A stretch of 64,000 nt of DNA from Oceanospirillum multiglobuliferum (GCF_900167095.1 NZ_FUXG01000001.1:62001-126000), one strand, 5' to 3'. Shown: positions 17,985-27,073, counted from the stretch's first letter. A program made the numbers and translations. Notes: generated by a model from the sequence alone, not told the origin.

Positions 17985-19364
17985 ATGTTTAAGCCTGAAT
18001 TGCTTTCCCCTGCGGGTACTTTTAAAAATATGCGTTATGCCTTTGCCTATGGTGCTGATGCCGTTTATGCAGGGCAGCCGCGTTATAGCTTACGCGTACG
18101 TAACAATGATTTTAAGCTAGACAACTTAGAGCAGGGAATTCGCTACGCACACGAGCGCGGTAAGCAGTTCTATGTCGCCAGTAACATTGCCCCGCACAAT
18201 GCCAAAGTCCGTACCTATATGAAGGATATGGAACCGATCATTGAGATGAAGCCAGATGCGCTGATCATGTCAGACCCAGGTCTCATTATGATGGTGCGTG
18301 AGCGTTGGCCAGATCAAGTGGTTCATCTGTCGGTACAGTCTAACGTGGTGAACTATGCAGCGGCGAAGTTCTGGCATCAGCAAGGCATTAAACGCATTAT
18401 TCTTTCACGCGAACTCTCATTAGAAGAGATCGAAGAGATTCGCAATGAATGCCCAGAGATGGAGCTGGAAACCTTTGTGCATGGTGCGCTCTGTATCGCT
18501 TACTCTGGCCGTTGCTTGCTGTCTGGCTACTTCAACCACCGCGACCCCAACCAAGGCACTTGCACCAACGCCTGTCGTTGGAACTACAACACCCTTAAAA
18601 CCACAACCGATGACAACGGTGACCTGATTCCGCTGACACAGGTGGAATCCTCCTCTGGTGTTTGGGACCCTTCCCAAGGCCAGTCTCACTCACCTGCGGC
18701 TGATCACCATACTGAAGACAGTCAAGGCTTAGCCGCACTGATTGAAGAAGCCTCTCGCCCAGGTGAGCTGATGCCAATCTATGAAGATGAGCATGGCACC
18801 TATATCATGAACTCTAAAGATCTGCGTGCCGTTCAACACGTTGAGCGCCTGACCAAAATGGGCATTCACTCCCTAAAGATTGAAGGTCGCACCAAATCGC
18901 ACTATTACGTGGCGCGCACAGCTCAAGTTTACCGTAAGGCCATTGACGATGCGGTTGCAGGTCGCCCATTTGATATGAAGTTGATGGACGCCCTAGAAAA
19001 CATGGCCAACCGCGGTTACACCGAAGGTTTCTATCGCCGCCATGTGCATGATGAATACCAAAACTACGAAACCGGTAACTCAATTGGCGTTAACCAGCAG
19101 TTCGTAGGTGAAGTGCTGAGCTACGACAACCAGCGCAACCTGCTGGAGATCGATGTGAAAAATCGCTTTGAAACCGGTGACACACTCGAGCTGATGCTAC
19201 CCGGTGGTAACCGTCGTTTTGTGCTGAACACCTTAGAAAGCCGCAAAGGTGAGGCACTGAACGTCGCACCAGGGAATGGTCACATTGTACAGATTCCATT
19301 GGATGGTGCGACACTGAGTCAGGCTGATCTTGAATATGCCTTGCTGATGCGCGACCTAAAATAA
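17985..19364 (+). CDS. trhP: tRNA 5-hydroxyuridine synthesis protein, peptidase U32 family
   Basis: U32-family protein of 459 residues, homologous to E. coli YegQ/TrhP, which with prephenate is needed for 5-hydroxyuridine at the tRNA wobble position. It shows the U32 signature (TFVHGALCIAYSGRC), further Cys in GTCTNACRWNY likely to bind an iron-sulfur cluster, and the SLKIEGR segment. It has a polar insertion of about 35 residues after the cluster region. The open frame begins at 17892, but the ATG at 17985 has AGAGG upstream and gives the family N-terminus MFKPELLSPAG. A prenyltransferase gene starts 20 bp after its stop. Confidence 0.9.
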   Translation: MFKPELLSPAGTFKNMRYAFAYGADAVYAGQPRYSLRVRNNDFKLDNLEQGIRYAHERGKQFYVASNIAPHNAKVRTYMKDMEPIIEMKPDALIMSDPGLIMMVRERWPDQVVHLSVQSNVVNYAAAKFWHQQGIKRIILSRELSLEEIEEIRNECPEMELETFVHGALCIAYSGRCLLSGYFNHRDPNQGTCTNACRWNYNTLKTTTDDNGDLIPLTQVESSSGVWDPSQGQSHSPAADHHTEDSQGLAALIEEASRPGELMPIYEDEHGTYIMNSKDLRAVQHVERLTKMGIHSLKIEGRTKSHYYVARTAQVYRKAIDDAVAGRPFDMKLMDALENMANRGYTEGFYRRHVHDEYQNYETGNSIGVNQQFVGEVLSYDNQRNLLEIDVKNRFETGDTLELMLPGGNRRFVLNTLESRKGEALNVAPGNGHIVQIPLDGATLSQADLEYALLMRDLK

Positions 19365-19384
19365 TCTCCACTGAAGAGGTAAGG

Positions 19385-20293
19385 ATGACAACTGTAAGTC
19401 AGGTCATGCAATCGGTTCAGGGCTGGGAAAAGTATCAGTTGATATGCGCCGCTCGCCCTTTTTCACTCACCGTGGCACTGATGTCATGCTTACAAGGGAT
19501 TATGCTCGGCTGGGCGCAAAGCGCTCAGCCCCTCTTGCTGGGTTTGCTCATACTGGCAGGCGGTATTTTATTACAGTTTGGCGTGAACTTAATTAATGAT
19601 CACTCCGATCTCAAAACCTTAGACCAGCGCTTTGCAGGACTAACGGCCGCCCAAAAATATTGGCTTCAGCAAGCGATTATTCGTAACTACCGCTTGGGCT
19701 TAGTGTGTTTTGCTATTGCAGGATTAATCGGCCTTTGGCTAATTCAACTGCGGGGCTTGCCACTATTAGCCCTTTGCATCACAGGTTTAGCAGGCGCTTA
19801 TTACTACACTCAAGAACCCATTAACTATAAGTGCCGAGGGCTGGGCGTGCCCTTGGTGTTTTTGCTGATGGGCGTGATGATGATTGGCGGAGCCAGCTAT
19901 GTGATGTCCGGCAGCTATGATTGGACTGTCTTTTATCTCTCACTTCCCTTAAGCCTATTAACGGCCTTGCTCTTACTCAGCAATGAGCTACGGGATTACG
20001 AAGCCGATCAACAAGTTGGGCAAACTACCCTTACCGTGCGTATCGGATATGACTTCGCCTGTAAGCTATACAAAGGCATGGTATACCTGAGCTTTATCTT
20101 GGTCGCTTTATTGACATGGCAAGGTTTAGTGCCCTCGCCTTGGTGGTTGCTATTGTCATTACCCGCGTTGCGCCAACCTTTTACCTTATTGAAACAACCC
20201 GCTGAACAGCGCCAAGCCTTAACACCCCTTACAGGACGTTTTCACACCCTGTTTGGAGCACTTTTACTGCTCGCCAGTTTTGAAATACTTTAG
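19385..20293 (+). CDS. UbiA-superfamily prenyltransferase, MenA-like
   Basis: Integral membrane protein of 302 residues with about eight hydrophobic segments. It has the two Asp-rich Mg-diphosphate motifs of the family, NLINDHSD near residue 70 and NELRDYEAD near residue 205, both in the form seen in 1,4-dihydroxy-2-naphthoate prenyltransferases (MenA). MenA attaches a polyprenyl chain to the menaquinone head group at the inner membrane. No other menaquinone gene is in the window, so the aromatic acceptor is uncertain. It lies in an apparent operon trhP - this gene - cysQ, with gaps of 20 and 23 bp. Confidence 0.78.
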   Translation: MTTVSQVMQSVQGWEKYQLICAARPFSLTVALMSCLQGIMLGWAQSAQPLLLGLLILAGGILLQFGVNLINDHSDLKTLDQRFAGLTAAQKYWLQQAIIRNYRLGLVCFAIAGLIGLWLIQLRGLPLLALCITGLAGAYYYTQEPINYKCRGLGVPLVFLLMGVMMIGGASYVMSGSYDWTVFYLSLPLSLLTALLLLSNELRDYEADQQVGQTTLTVRIGYDFACKLYKGMVYLSFILVALLTWQGLVPSPWWLLLSLPALRQPFTLLKQPAEQRQALTPLTGRFHTLFGALLLLASFEIL

Positions 20294-20316
20294 TTTTCAC
20301 AAAAGGATACGCCACC

Positions 20317-21153
20317 ATGTCAACAAGTCCTGATGCCTTGTCTCAGCTGCTGCCAAAAGTAAAACAACTGGCACAGAACGCAGGCGAAGCGATTTTAGAG
20401 ATTTATCAACAGGACGATTTAGGCGTTTCCGTCAAATCAGACGACAGCCCACTCACACTGGCAGATTTAGCGGCGCATCGCTGCATTGTTGCAGGGCTAA
20501 CACAGCTTACCCCCGAGTGGCCGATACTATCAGAAGAAAGCGCTGAGATTGATTGGGCAGCTCGTCAACAGTGGCAAACCTATTGGCTGGTTGACCCCTT
20601 AGATGGCACCAAGGAATTTGTAAAACGTAATGGCGAGTTTACCGTCAATATCGCTCTAATTCATCAAGGTCAGTCCATTTTAGGTGTGGTGTATGCCCCT
20701 GTCTTGAATCGCTTCTATTATGCTGCGCAAGGGGTTGGTGCATTCGAGCACAACATAGGGCAAACCGAAAAAACATTGCTGTTAACCCCTAATGTTGAAC
20801 CTGCTATCTGGCGCTTAGTGGGCAGTCGCTCACATGCCGCTGATCGTGTGGCGGCTTTTTCTGAAGGTTTTGCTCAATCTGAACTGGTTCCGATGGGCAG
20901 CTCACTCAAGATCTGTTTGGTTGCGGCCAATCAGGCCGATTTATACCCACGCTTTGGGCCAACCAGTGAGTGGGATACCGCTGCGGCACAAGCCGTTGTT
21001 GAATGTGCAGGCGGTCTGGTATTGGACGATCAACTACAACCTTTGCGCTACAATCAGAAAAGCAGCTTGCTGAACCCTGAATTTGTCGTGTGCCAACACA
21101 TTGATTCGCAGTGGGCTGAGCGCTTTTCGCAACTGGCAACTCACCAAAGTTAG
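20317..21153 (+). CDS. cysQ: 3'(2'),5'-bisphosphate nucleotidase
   Basis: Mg-dependent, lithium-sensitive-type phosphatase of 278 residues that removes 3'-phosphoadenosine 5'-phosphate formed during sulfate assimilation. Metal-binding motifs of the inositol monophosphatase fold are present: EE in LSEESAE, DPLDGTKEF and WDTAAAQAV. The TKEF after DPLDG marks the CysQ group. AAGGA lies upstream of the ATG at 20317. It ends 9 bp before the convergent GGDEF gene. Confidence 0.92.
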   Translation: MSTSPDALSQLLPKVKQLAQNAGEAILEIYQQDDLGVSVKSDDSPLTLADLAAHRCIVAGLTQLTPEWPILSEESAEIDWAARQQWQTYWLVDPLDGTKEFVKRNGEFTVNIALIHQGQSILGVVYAPVLNRFYYAAQGVGAFEHNIGQTEKTLLLTPNVEPAIWRLVGSRSHAADRVAAFSEGFAQSELVPMGSSLKICLVAANQADLYPRFGPTSEWDTAAAQAVVECAGGLVLDDQLQPLRYNQKSSLLNPEFVVCQHIDSQWAERFSQLATHQS

Positions 21154-21162
21154 TCTAACAGG

Positions 21163-22359
21163 CTAGCTGCTTTTAGGTGTCATCTGTCCTTGTAAACGCT
21201 CAGCGCCAGATTGATAAACCGTTTGATTACGACCATTACGTTTGGCCTGATACAAAGCCTCGTCAGCACGTTTAATGGTCGCCTCTAAAGGCTCACTCCA
21301 GCGGTGTAAAGTAATACCTATCGACAAACTTAAGTGTAATCCTGGTGCGAGCTGCTCAAAATGATACTCGGCAAAGGCTTGTCGAATACGCTCAGACACT
21401 TTTACGCCACTGTCTTGATTCGTTTGTGGTAATAGCAAGATAAACTCTTCTCCACCATAACGACCAAATAGATCACTGGTTCTTAAACAGTTGGCTGCGA
21501 TTTGACAAAAGCGTTCTAACACCACATCGCCTGCTTGATGACCAAAGCGGTCATTTATACTCTTGAAATGGTCTATATCAATCATACAAAGTGCTGTCGC
21601 ACAATATCGTTCAGAATCACCTAAGCGTTGCTCTGCTTCTTCAAAAAAACGGCGGCGATTTAAAATGCCCGTTAAGTCATCTGTACCTGCCACCTCATCA
21701 AGTTGCTGCATTGCTTGCTCTAAAGCATCGTGGGCATGTTGCATCTTTTGATTACTACTTTTGAGCACATCTTTTTGCTTTTTCAAACGCTCGCTAAGCC
21801 GTCTAACATAGCTACTAAACAACGCAATCCATGCCTGAGCACTGGCTAAAATCAACCATTGCATGACACTAATATTTAATGCAGGTGCTTGAATCGTCAT
21901 GCCTGAATTAATACGAACTACATCAAATAAAATAACCGCACCAAAACAGACCAAGCTTAGTAAACCTGCGCATACAAACTCCAATGTATCCAGTTGGAAA
22001 ATACCAAACAACATCACCATTACATAAAGTAAGAGTAGTGAACCTCTAATATCAGGTAGTTGGCTGATCATCAAACTAAACCAGACAATCGCAGTGGCCA
22101 TTTGCAGTAAGGTAAGGGAAGGGTCGTTAAAACGCAGATTAAGATTAGTTTTGAATACTAACCAAAAACAGCTCTGTGTAATTACAGCGGTAAACATTAA
22201 AAATAGATATTGGGTAGGCGAGACATTATCAAGCAAATTAAAAACCAGTGCAGTAGCCAACAGCAGCAAAATTAAGCCCTGTGACAAAACTGATATCATA
22301 AGCCGCTTGATACGCAAGCGTTGTTCATGCCGTTCCTTGAGCGCTGACAAATTAGACAT
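21163..22359 (-). CDS. Membrane diguanylate cyclase (GGDEF)
   Basis: Protein of 398 residues that makes c-di-GMP from two GTP. The N-terminal 180 residues hold about five or six membrane segments of no recognised sensory family. A coiled linker (residues 185-225) leads to a GGDEF domain with active site RYGGEEF. An inhibitory-site RxxD (RTSD) sits five residues before it, so product feedback inhibition is expected. The full set of GGDEF features (DIDHFKSIND, ADEALYQAKRNGRN) is intact. AAGGTGTGAG precedes the ATG at 22359. It is monocistronic and convergent with cysQ. Confidence 0.9.
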   Translation of the reverse strand: MSNLSALKERHEQRLRIKRLMISVLSQGLILLLLATALVFNLLDNVSPTQYLFLMFTAVITQSCFWLVFKTNLNLRFNDPSLTLLQMATAIVWFSLMISQLPDIRGSLLLLYVMVMLFGIFQLDTLEFVCAGLLSLVCFGAVILFDVVRINSGMTIQAPALNISVMQWLILASAQAWIALFSSYVRRLSERLKKQKDVLKSSNQKMQHAHDALEQAMQQLDEVAGTDDLTGILNRRRFFEEAEQRLGDSERYCATALCMIDIDHFKSINDRFGHQAGDVVLERFCQIAANCLRTSDLFGRYGGEEFILLLPQTNQDSGVKVSERIRQAFAEYHFEQLAPGLHLSLSIGITLHRWSEPLEATIKRADEALYQAKRNGRNQTVYQSGAERLQGQMTPKSS

Positions 22360-22792
22360 CTCACACCTTCACTGCAAAATATATCACCTATTAAAAATCA
22401 CTTATCTAAAGCAACTGCTAAAACTCGTTTCAGAATAATTCAGTTTAAATGTATCTTTAGAATTGCAGTGTGGAATATTCACTCTAATAGGTCTGTAGGT
22501 AAGCTGTTATTCCTTGTGACGCTTTGTAACTTTAGTCTAGTTCTCATCTATTTCAATTCGATTACTTTGCCTAAAGTTGGTGACTTTGCCGTCAGTAAAG
22601 CCACAAAAATGGTGTATACTCGGCCAACCTGATCTGGGGCTTTTTCTTCTATTTCAAGCCCTAATCAATCCCAAGCTATCTATGAAGTATCTATCTGCAG
22701 CCGCTATATTTTTCTGTAGATAACGATAACAAAACCGTTTCCGGTGCTACCGCTGGAAATTAGCACTGACCGTGATAGGAGATACTCCGAAA
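22360..22792. other. 433-bp intergenic region upstream of fumarase
   Basis: No convincing gene. A TATACT at 22615-22620 resembles a -10 element for the fumarase gene, but I see no good -35 at the right distance. This would give an untranslated leader of about 165 nt. The leader holds a T-rich stretch (22638-22650) and an imperfect dyad TATCTGCAG/CTGTAGATA near 22692-22723. A classical riboswitch is not recognised. Confidence 0.4.
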
Positions 22793-24310
22793 ATGACGAC
22801 CGTTATCCGTCAACAAGATATGATCGACAGCGTTGCGGACGCGCTGCAATATATTTCCTACTACCATCCGGTAGATTTCATTCAGGCGGTTCACGAAGCC
22901 TACCTGCGTGAGGAAAACCCAGCAGCAAAAGATGCAATGGCGCAAATTCTGATCAACTCACGTATGTGTGCTGAGGGCAAGCGCCCAATCTGTCAGGATA
23001 CTGGCATCGTAACCGTCTTTGTAAAAGTCGGTATGCAGGTACAGTGGGAAGGCGACATGAGCCTAACTGACATGATCAATGAAGGTGTACGTCGCGCTTA
23101 TACTCACCCAGACAACGTACTACGTGCGTCTATTCTGGCTGATCCAGCAGGTGCACGTAAAAACACCAAAGACAACACGCCAGCGGTCATCCACTACGAA
23201 ATCGTTCCAGGCAACACAGTTGATGTTCAGGTTGCAGCCAAAGGCGGCGGCTCAGAAAACAAATCTAAGATGGTAATGTTGAACCCATCAGACTCAATCG
23301 TTGAGTGGGTGAAAAAAACCGTTCCAACAATGGGTGCAGGTTGGTGCCCACCGGGTATGTTGGGTATCGGTATTGGTGGCACCGCAGAAAAAGCGGCACT
23401 GATGGCGAAAGAATCCTTGATGGACCCAATCGACATTCATGAGCTGCGTAAGCGTGGTCCACAGAATCGCGTTGAAGAACTGCGTCTGGAAATTATGGAT
23501 GCAGTAAACGAGCTGGGCATTGGTGCACAAGGTCTAGGCGGTTTAACCACCGTACTGGATGTAAAAATCATGGACTACCCAACACACGCTGCGTCTCTGC
23601 CTGTGTGCATGATTCCAAACTGTGCCGCGACTCGTCACGCTCATTTCGTACTGGATGGTTCAGGCGCATCGCTACAAACACCACCGGATCTGAACGATTG
23701 GCCAGAAGTAACGTTTGAGGTGGGCGCAAGTACACGTCGCGTCGATCTGAACACCGTAACCCCAGAAGACGTATTAAGCTGGCAGCCGGGTGAAACCATC
23801 CTGCTCAACGGCAAAATGCTGACAGGTCGTGATGCCGCTCACAAGAAAATGGTCGAGATGCTGAACGCAGGTGAAGAACTGCCAGTAGATCTAAAAGGCC
23901 GCTTTATCTACTACGTTGGCCCGGTTGATCCAGTACGCGACGAAGTGGTTGGCCCAGCAGGCCCAACAACAGCAACTCGTATGGACAAGTTCACACGCCA
24001 AGTGATCGAAAGCACAGGCTTACTGGGTATGATCGGTAAATCTGAACGTGGCCCAATCGCCATTGAAGCGATTAAAGACAACAAAGCGGTTTACCTAATG
24101 GCCGTGGGTGGCGCTGCTTACCTAGTGTCTAAAGCGATCACTCATGCTGAAGTACTAGCCTTCCCAGAGCTGGGTATGGAAGCGATTTACGAGTTTGAAG
24201 TGAAAGATATGCCTGTCACCGTTGCAGTAGACGCTAACGGTATCTCTGTTCACAACACTGGCCCTGCCAAGTGGAAAGAGATTATTGCAGCGAAAAACGT
24301 TCCTGCATAA
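22793..24310 (+). CDS. Class I fumarate hydratase (single-chain, iron-sulfur)
   Basis: Interconverts fumarate and malate in the TCA cycle, using an oxygen-sensitive 4Fe-4S cluster. The 505-residue chain contains the alpha domain (RPICQDTGI, GGGSENKSK) fused to the beta domain (LNGKMLTGRD, GPTTATRMD). Candidate cluster Cys are in PICQDTG, MIPNCAATRH and elsewhere. It is of the FumA/FumB type. Start: GGAGA lies 10 bp before the ATG at 22793, so the upstream GTG at 22772 is not used. Codons are highly regular, as expected of a well-expressed gene. It is monocistronic with a strong terminator. Confidence 0.94.
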   Translation: MTTVIRQQDMIDSVADALQYISYYHPVDFIQAVHEAYLREENPAAKDAMAQILINSRMCAEGKRPICQDTGIVTVFVKVGMQVQWEGDMSLTDMINEGVRRAYTHPDNVLRASILADPAGARKNTKDNTPAVIHYEIVPGNTVDVQVAAKGGGSENKSKMVMLNPSDSIVEWVKKTVPTMGAGWCPPGMLGIGIGGTAEKAALMAKESLMDPIDIHELRKRGPQNRVEELRLEIMDAVNELGIGAQGLGGLTTVLDVKIMDYPTHAASLPVCMIPNCAATRHAHFVLDGSGASLQTPPDLNDWPEVTFEVGASTRRVDLNTVTPEDVLSWQPGETILLNGKMLTGRDAAHKKMVEMLNAGEELPVDLKGRFIYYVGPVDPVRDEVVGPAGPTTATRMDKFTRQVIESTGLLGMIGKSERGPIAIEAIKDNKAVYLMAVGGAAYLVSKAITHAEVLAFPELGMEAIYEFEVKDMPVTVAVDANGISVHNTGPAKWKEIIAAKNVPA

Positions 24311-24352
24311 TCCGCTATAAAAAAGGAGAGCAGATCCCACGCTCTCCCTCTA

Positions 24353-24386
24353 AATAACCGCGACTCCGTTCGCGGTTATTTTTTTG
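24353..24386 (+). terminator. Terminator of the fumarase gene
   Basis: A perfect 10-bp stem AATAACCGCG/CGCGGTTATT with an 8-base loop is followed by TTTTT. A second hairpin GGAGAGC/GCTCTCC lies just upstream at 24325-24347. Confidence 0.88.
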
Positions 24387-24552
24387 TGATGCTCTGGTTA
24401 AACTCTAAAATCACTTAGGTTGAGACAGCGCTGGAGCTATAAACAAACACAACATAAGGTAATGAGTATTTCTATTAAACCAATATTAATTCTTTGATCG
24501 GCTTACATTACTGGGTAGTCTAATACCCTAGTTTTTGCTCACTGAGGTTTAT

Positions 24553-25440
24553 ATGAAAGATGATCAGGCCAGCGCTACCGCTTACACGGTGCTACAAGGC
24601 GTATTATTCAGTGCTTCCAAGCCTGAACTTAGGGGGTTAGTGGCACCTGAAATGAAAGAGGCCTGCGAGCAAATATTGTCGGCTTCTTATGAAGGACAAA
24701 AACGTTTGCAGCAGCTGAAAAGCCCTCTTTTTAGGGCGATGGCACCAGCCATAGAAAGCCTTATGATGCCGGGTATTACGCTGCATTATGTACTCAGAAA
24801 ACGCTATATTCGCGATGCAGTTGAGCAGGCAATTGCAGAGGGCGTAACACAGGTTATAAATCTTGGTGCAGGCTTTGACACTTTGGCTTGGGAGTTACAT
24901 GTTCGCTATCCTCAAGTCAACTTCATCGAACTTGATCACCCTGCTACTGGTGCCCAAAAGAAAAAGGCACTGTTTGACAAGTCCCCTAGCAATCTTCACT
25001 TATTAGCCGTAGATTTTAGCCAAACCGATGCACGCACAGCACTTTCTGAGTACTCTGGGTTTGATGCAGGTCGCAACACCTTTTATATCTGTGAAGGAGT
25101 GTTGATGTATCTTGATCGTGCGGATGTAGACCGCTTGTTTTCAGGATTAAAGCAATTAACGGGCGCAGGATCACGTTTTGTTTATACCTGTGTCGTACCG
25201 ATGAATAGTGCAGATAATAACTGTGGCGCACTATTGAAGCTTTATCTCAAGTTTAAAAATGAGCCTTTAAACTGGATGATTGAGCAGCAAGAGCAAGCTG
25301 ACTTTGTTGAACAACAAGGCTATCAACTGAACGAAATAGCCAACACTAATGTGCTGCGCGAGCGCTATTTAAAAGGTATCAGCCATAGCACACTGCACCA
25401 AGGCGAGTATCTTGTTTCCACAACAGCATTGGCTGATTAG
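24553..25440 (+). CDS. SAM-dependent methyltransferase, leucine-carboxyl-methyltransferase-like
   Basis: Class I methyltransferase of 295 residues. The SAM-binding loop is NLGAGFDT (103-110), and the acidic ribose-binding motif ELDHP is at 126-130. With the RKRYIRDAV segment before motif I, this fits the PPM1/LCMT-like family, whose members O-methylate carboxylates or act in polyketide and small-molecule pathways. A GAGG lies 5 bp before the ATG at 24553, so the TTG 18 bp upstream is rejected. The next gene, a putative N-acyltransferase with a cyclic-nucleotide-binding domain, starts 11 bp after the stop, so the two form an operon. Substrate unknown; joint action with the neighbour is inferred. 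Confidence 0.8.
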   Translation: MKDDQASATAYTVLQGVLFSASKPELRGLVAPEMKEACEQILSASYEGQKRLQQLKSPLFRAMAPAIESLMMPGITLHYVLRKRYIRDAVEQAIAEGVTQVINLGAGFDTLAWELHVRYPQVNFIELDHPATGAQKKKALFDKSPSNLHLLAVDFSQTDARTALSEYSGFDAGRNTFYICEGVLMYLDRADVDRLFSGLKQLTGAGSRFVYTCVVPMNSADNNCGALLKLYLKFKNEPLNWMIEQQEQADFVEQQGYQLNEIANTNVLRERYLKGISHSTLHQGEYLVSTTALAD

Positions 25441-25451
25441 GTAAAACAGTT

Positions 25452-26360
25452 ATGTCCGTTAAAATAACATTAGCGCGTGAACCAGCTACAACAGATGCAA
25501 TTCTAAAGCTACGCCATAAAGTTTTTAGCGAAGAGGAGTCACTATTTCCTGCGACAGCAGATGGTCGCGTATTAGATCGCTTCGATGCTTTTTCTACAAC
25601 TTACAACTTAGCAGCTGTTAGCAATGGAGATGTCATTGGCAGTATGCGCCTGACGTTAGATTCAAGCATGGGTATTCCTGCCGATGAGTACTATGATTTT
25701 AGGCCGTATCTACCCAAAGATGCGGTAGTAATGAATTGCGGAATGTACTGTGTGACCAAACCCTTTAGGGGCGCACGTATTGCAATGGGTTTAATGCTTA
25801 TGGCGTCATATTTTGCCATTACTCGCAAGGTAACGCATGTAGTGGCACCCATTAATCCCACTATTGCGAAACTAATTCAGCGTGTAGGCTTTAAGCCATT
25901 GGATGAAGAGCTATTTGAGCCTCATTTGGGCTTAAGCTTTATTCCTATGCTGTTAGATGTCAAAGAGCTGAATGACTTTTTCTATACCTTTGCAGAGAAC
26001 AATCGGCTTTACAACTTTATGGAATCCTATGAGTGCATATTCTACGACAAAGGCGAATATGTAGTTCGAGCAGGAGAACAAGGTGACTCTGCCTTTGTTA
26101 TCATTGAGGGTGAAATAGAGGTACGTACCCCAGATGGCGTGTTATTGGCGGTTATGGGGCGAGGTGAAGTGTTTGGTGAGCTTGCACTACTCACTGACGA
26201 TATACGCACGGCAGATGTCGTTGCAGGTTCAGATTTACGTATTATGTCACTGCCTAAAGACGCTTTTTTAGATCATTTAATGAAGAGCCCTGATCATGCC
26301 ATGTGGATGCTCAAAAGCATCGGTAAGCGCATGAAAAATATGCTAGAGAAAAACAGCTAA
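25452..26360 (+). CDS. GNAT-type N-acyltransferase fused to a C-terminal cyclic nucleotide-binding domain
   Basis: Protein of 302 residues with two domains. Residues 1 to about 170 resemble the autoinducer-synthase/FeeM branch of acyltransferases: R21-x-x-V-F25, D42-x-x-D45 and GSMRL (63-67) match conserved LuxI-type positions, and GMYCVTKPFRG is a GNAT-like core. Residues from about 190 to 302 form a cNMP-binding domain, with GEQGDSAFVIIEGEIEV and a phosphate-binding cassette FGELALL (241-247) holding the ligand-binding Arg as R252-T-A. No DNA-binding or signal segment is seen, so it is likely a cytosolic enzyme controlled by cAMP or a related nucleotide. Mycobacterial Pat acetyltransferases have the reverse domain order. 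Product unknown; the adjacent methyltransferase may modify it. Confidence 0.82.
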   Translation: MSVKITLAREPATTDAILKLRHKVFSEEESLFPATADGRVLDRFDAFSTTYNLAAVSNGDVIGSMRLTLDSSMGIPADEYYDFRPYLPKDAVVMNCGMYCVTKPFRGARIAMGLMLMASYFAITRKVTHVVAPINPTIAKLIQRVGFKPLDEELFEPHLGLSFIPMLLDVKELNDFFYTFAENNRLYNFMESYECIFYDKGEYVVRAGEQGDSAFVIIEGEIEVRTPDGVLLAVMGRGEVFGELALLTDDIRTADVVAGSDLRIMSLPKDAFLDHLMKSPDHAMWMLKSIGKRMKNMLEKNS

Positions 26361-26364
26361 ATCC

Positions 26365-26400
26365 AAAAAAATAGGCCTAGACGATATTCGTATAGGCCTA
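26365..26400 (-). terminator. Terminator for the riboflavin synthase gene
   Basis: TAGGCCTA is repeated in inverted orientation (26372-26379 and 26393-26400) around a 13-base loop. On the minus strand it is followed by seven T (26365-26371). It could also stop the plus-strand acyltransferase message. Confidence 0.8.
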
Positions 26401-26428
26401 ATAATAGAGAGCGTTTCAGCTGTAAAGA

Positions 26429-27073
26429 CTATTCGCCGTCAATAGCGCCACCAATCCACGATTGAGATAGTGTATCTTTTGTGATGCGCTCAACTGTATC
26501 AACAATGGCTTGCGTCTGTGGGTCAATTTCAATATTTACTCGACTGCCAATATAACGCTGCTTGATGACCGTTCGCTCAAGGGTTTCAGGTATTAAGTTA
26601 ACACAGAAGTTATTTCGCTCAATCTTGCCAATGGTTAGGCTAATGCCATCAATACCAACATAACCTTTTTCAAACAAATACTTCTCATAACCTTGGGGTA
26701 GCGCCATCCAAATCTGATAGTTGTTTTCACTTTCGATGATATTTACAACTTCGGTCGTACACATAACATGTCCAGACATGGCGTGACCTCCGATTTCATC
26801 ACCAAAACGTGCGGCACGCTCTATGTTCACCTCGTCACCATCACTTAATAACCCGAGATTGGTTAAGCGCAAGGTTTCAACCATAAGGTCAAAGCTTACA
26901 GTCTCACCCTCGATTTTAGTAACCGTTAAACAGCAGCCGTTGTGAGCTACGCTAGCACCAAGAGTTAAGCCTTCAACCAGTGCATCCGGAAACTGAAGCA
27001 CGTGTGTACGAAAATCTTCCTTATCTATCACGGCTACGACAGTTGCAGTCCCTTGTACAATTCCAGTAAACAT
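26429..27073 (-). CDS. ribE: Riboflavin synthase, alpha chain
   Basis: Converts two 6,7-dimethyl-8-ribityllumazine to riboflavin plus the pyrimidine donor. The 214-residue protein has the two lumazine-binding barrel repeats: MFTGIVQG and HNGCCLTVT in the first, GGHAMSGHV and GIDGISLT in the second, and IPETLERT near the end. It closely resembles E. coli RibC (the synonym of RibE). The frame opens at 27106, but the ATG at 27073 gives the invariant MFTGIVQG N-terminus. No other riboflavin gene is adjacent and I see no FMN riboswitch upstream. Confidence 0.94.
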   Translation of the reverse strand: MFTGIVQGTATVVAVIDKEDFRTHVLQFPDALVEGLTLGASVAHNGCCLTVTKIEGETVSFDLMVETLRLTNLGLLSDGDEVNIERAARFGDEIGGHAMSGHVMCTTEVVNIIESENNYQIWMALPQGYEKYLFEKGYVGIDGISLTIGKIERNNFCVNLIPETLERTVIKQRYIGSRVNIEIDPQTQAIVDTVERITKDTLSQSWIGGAIDGE

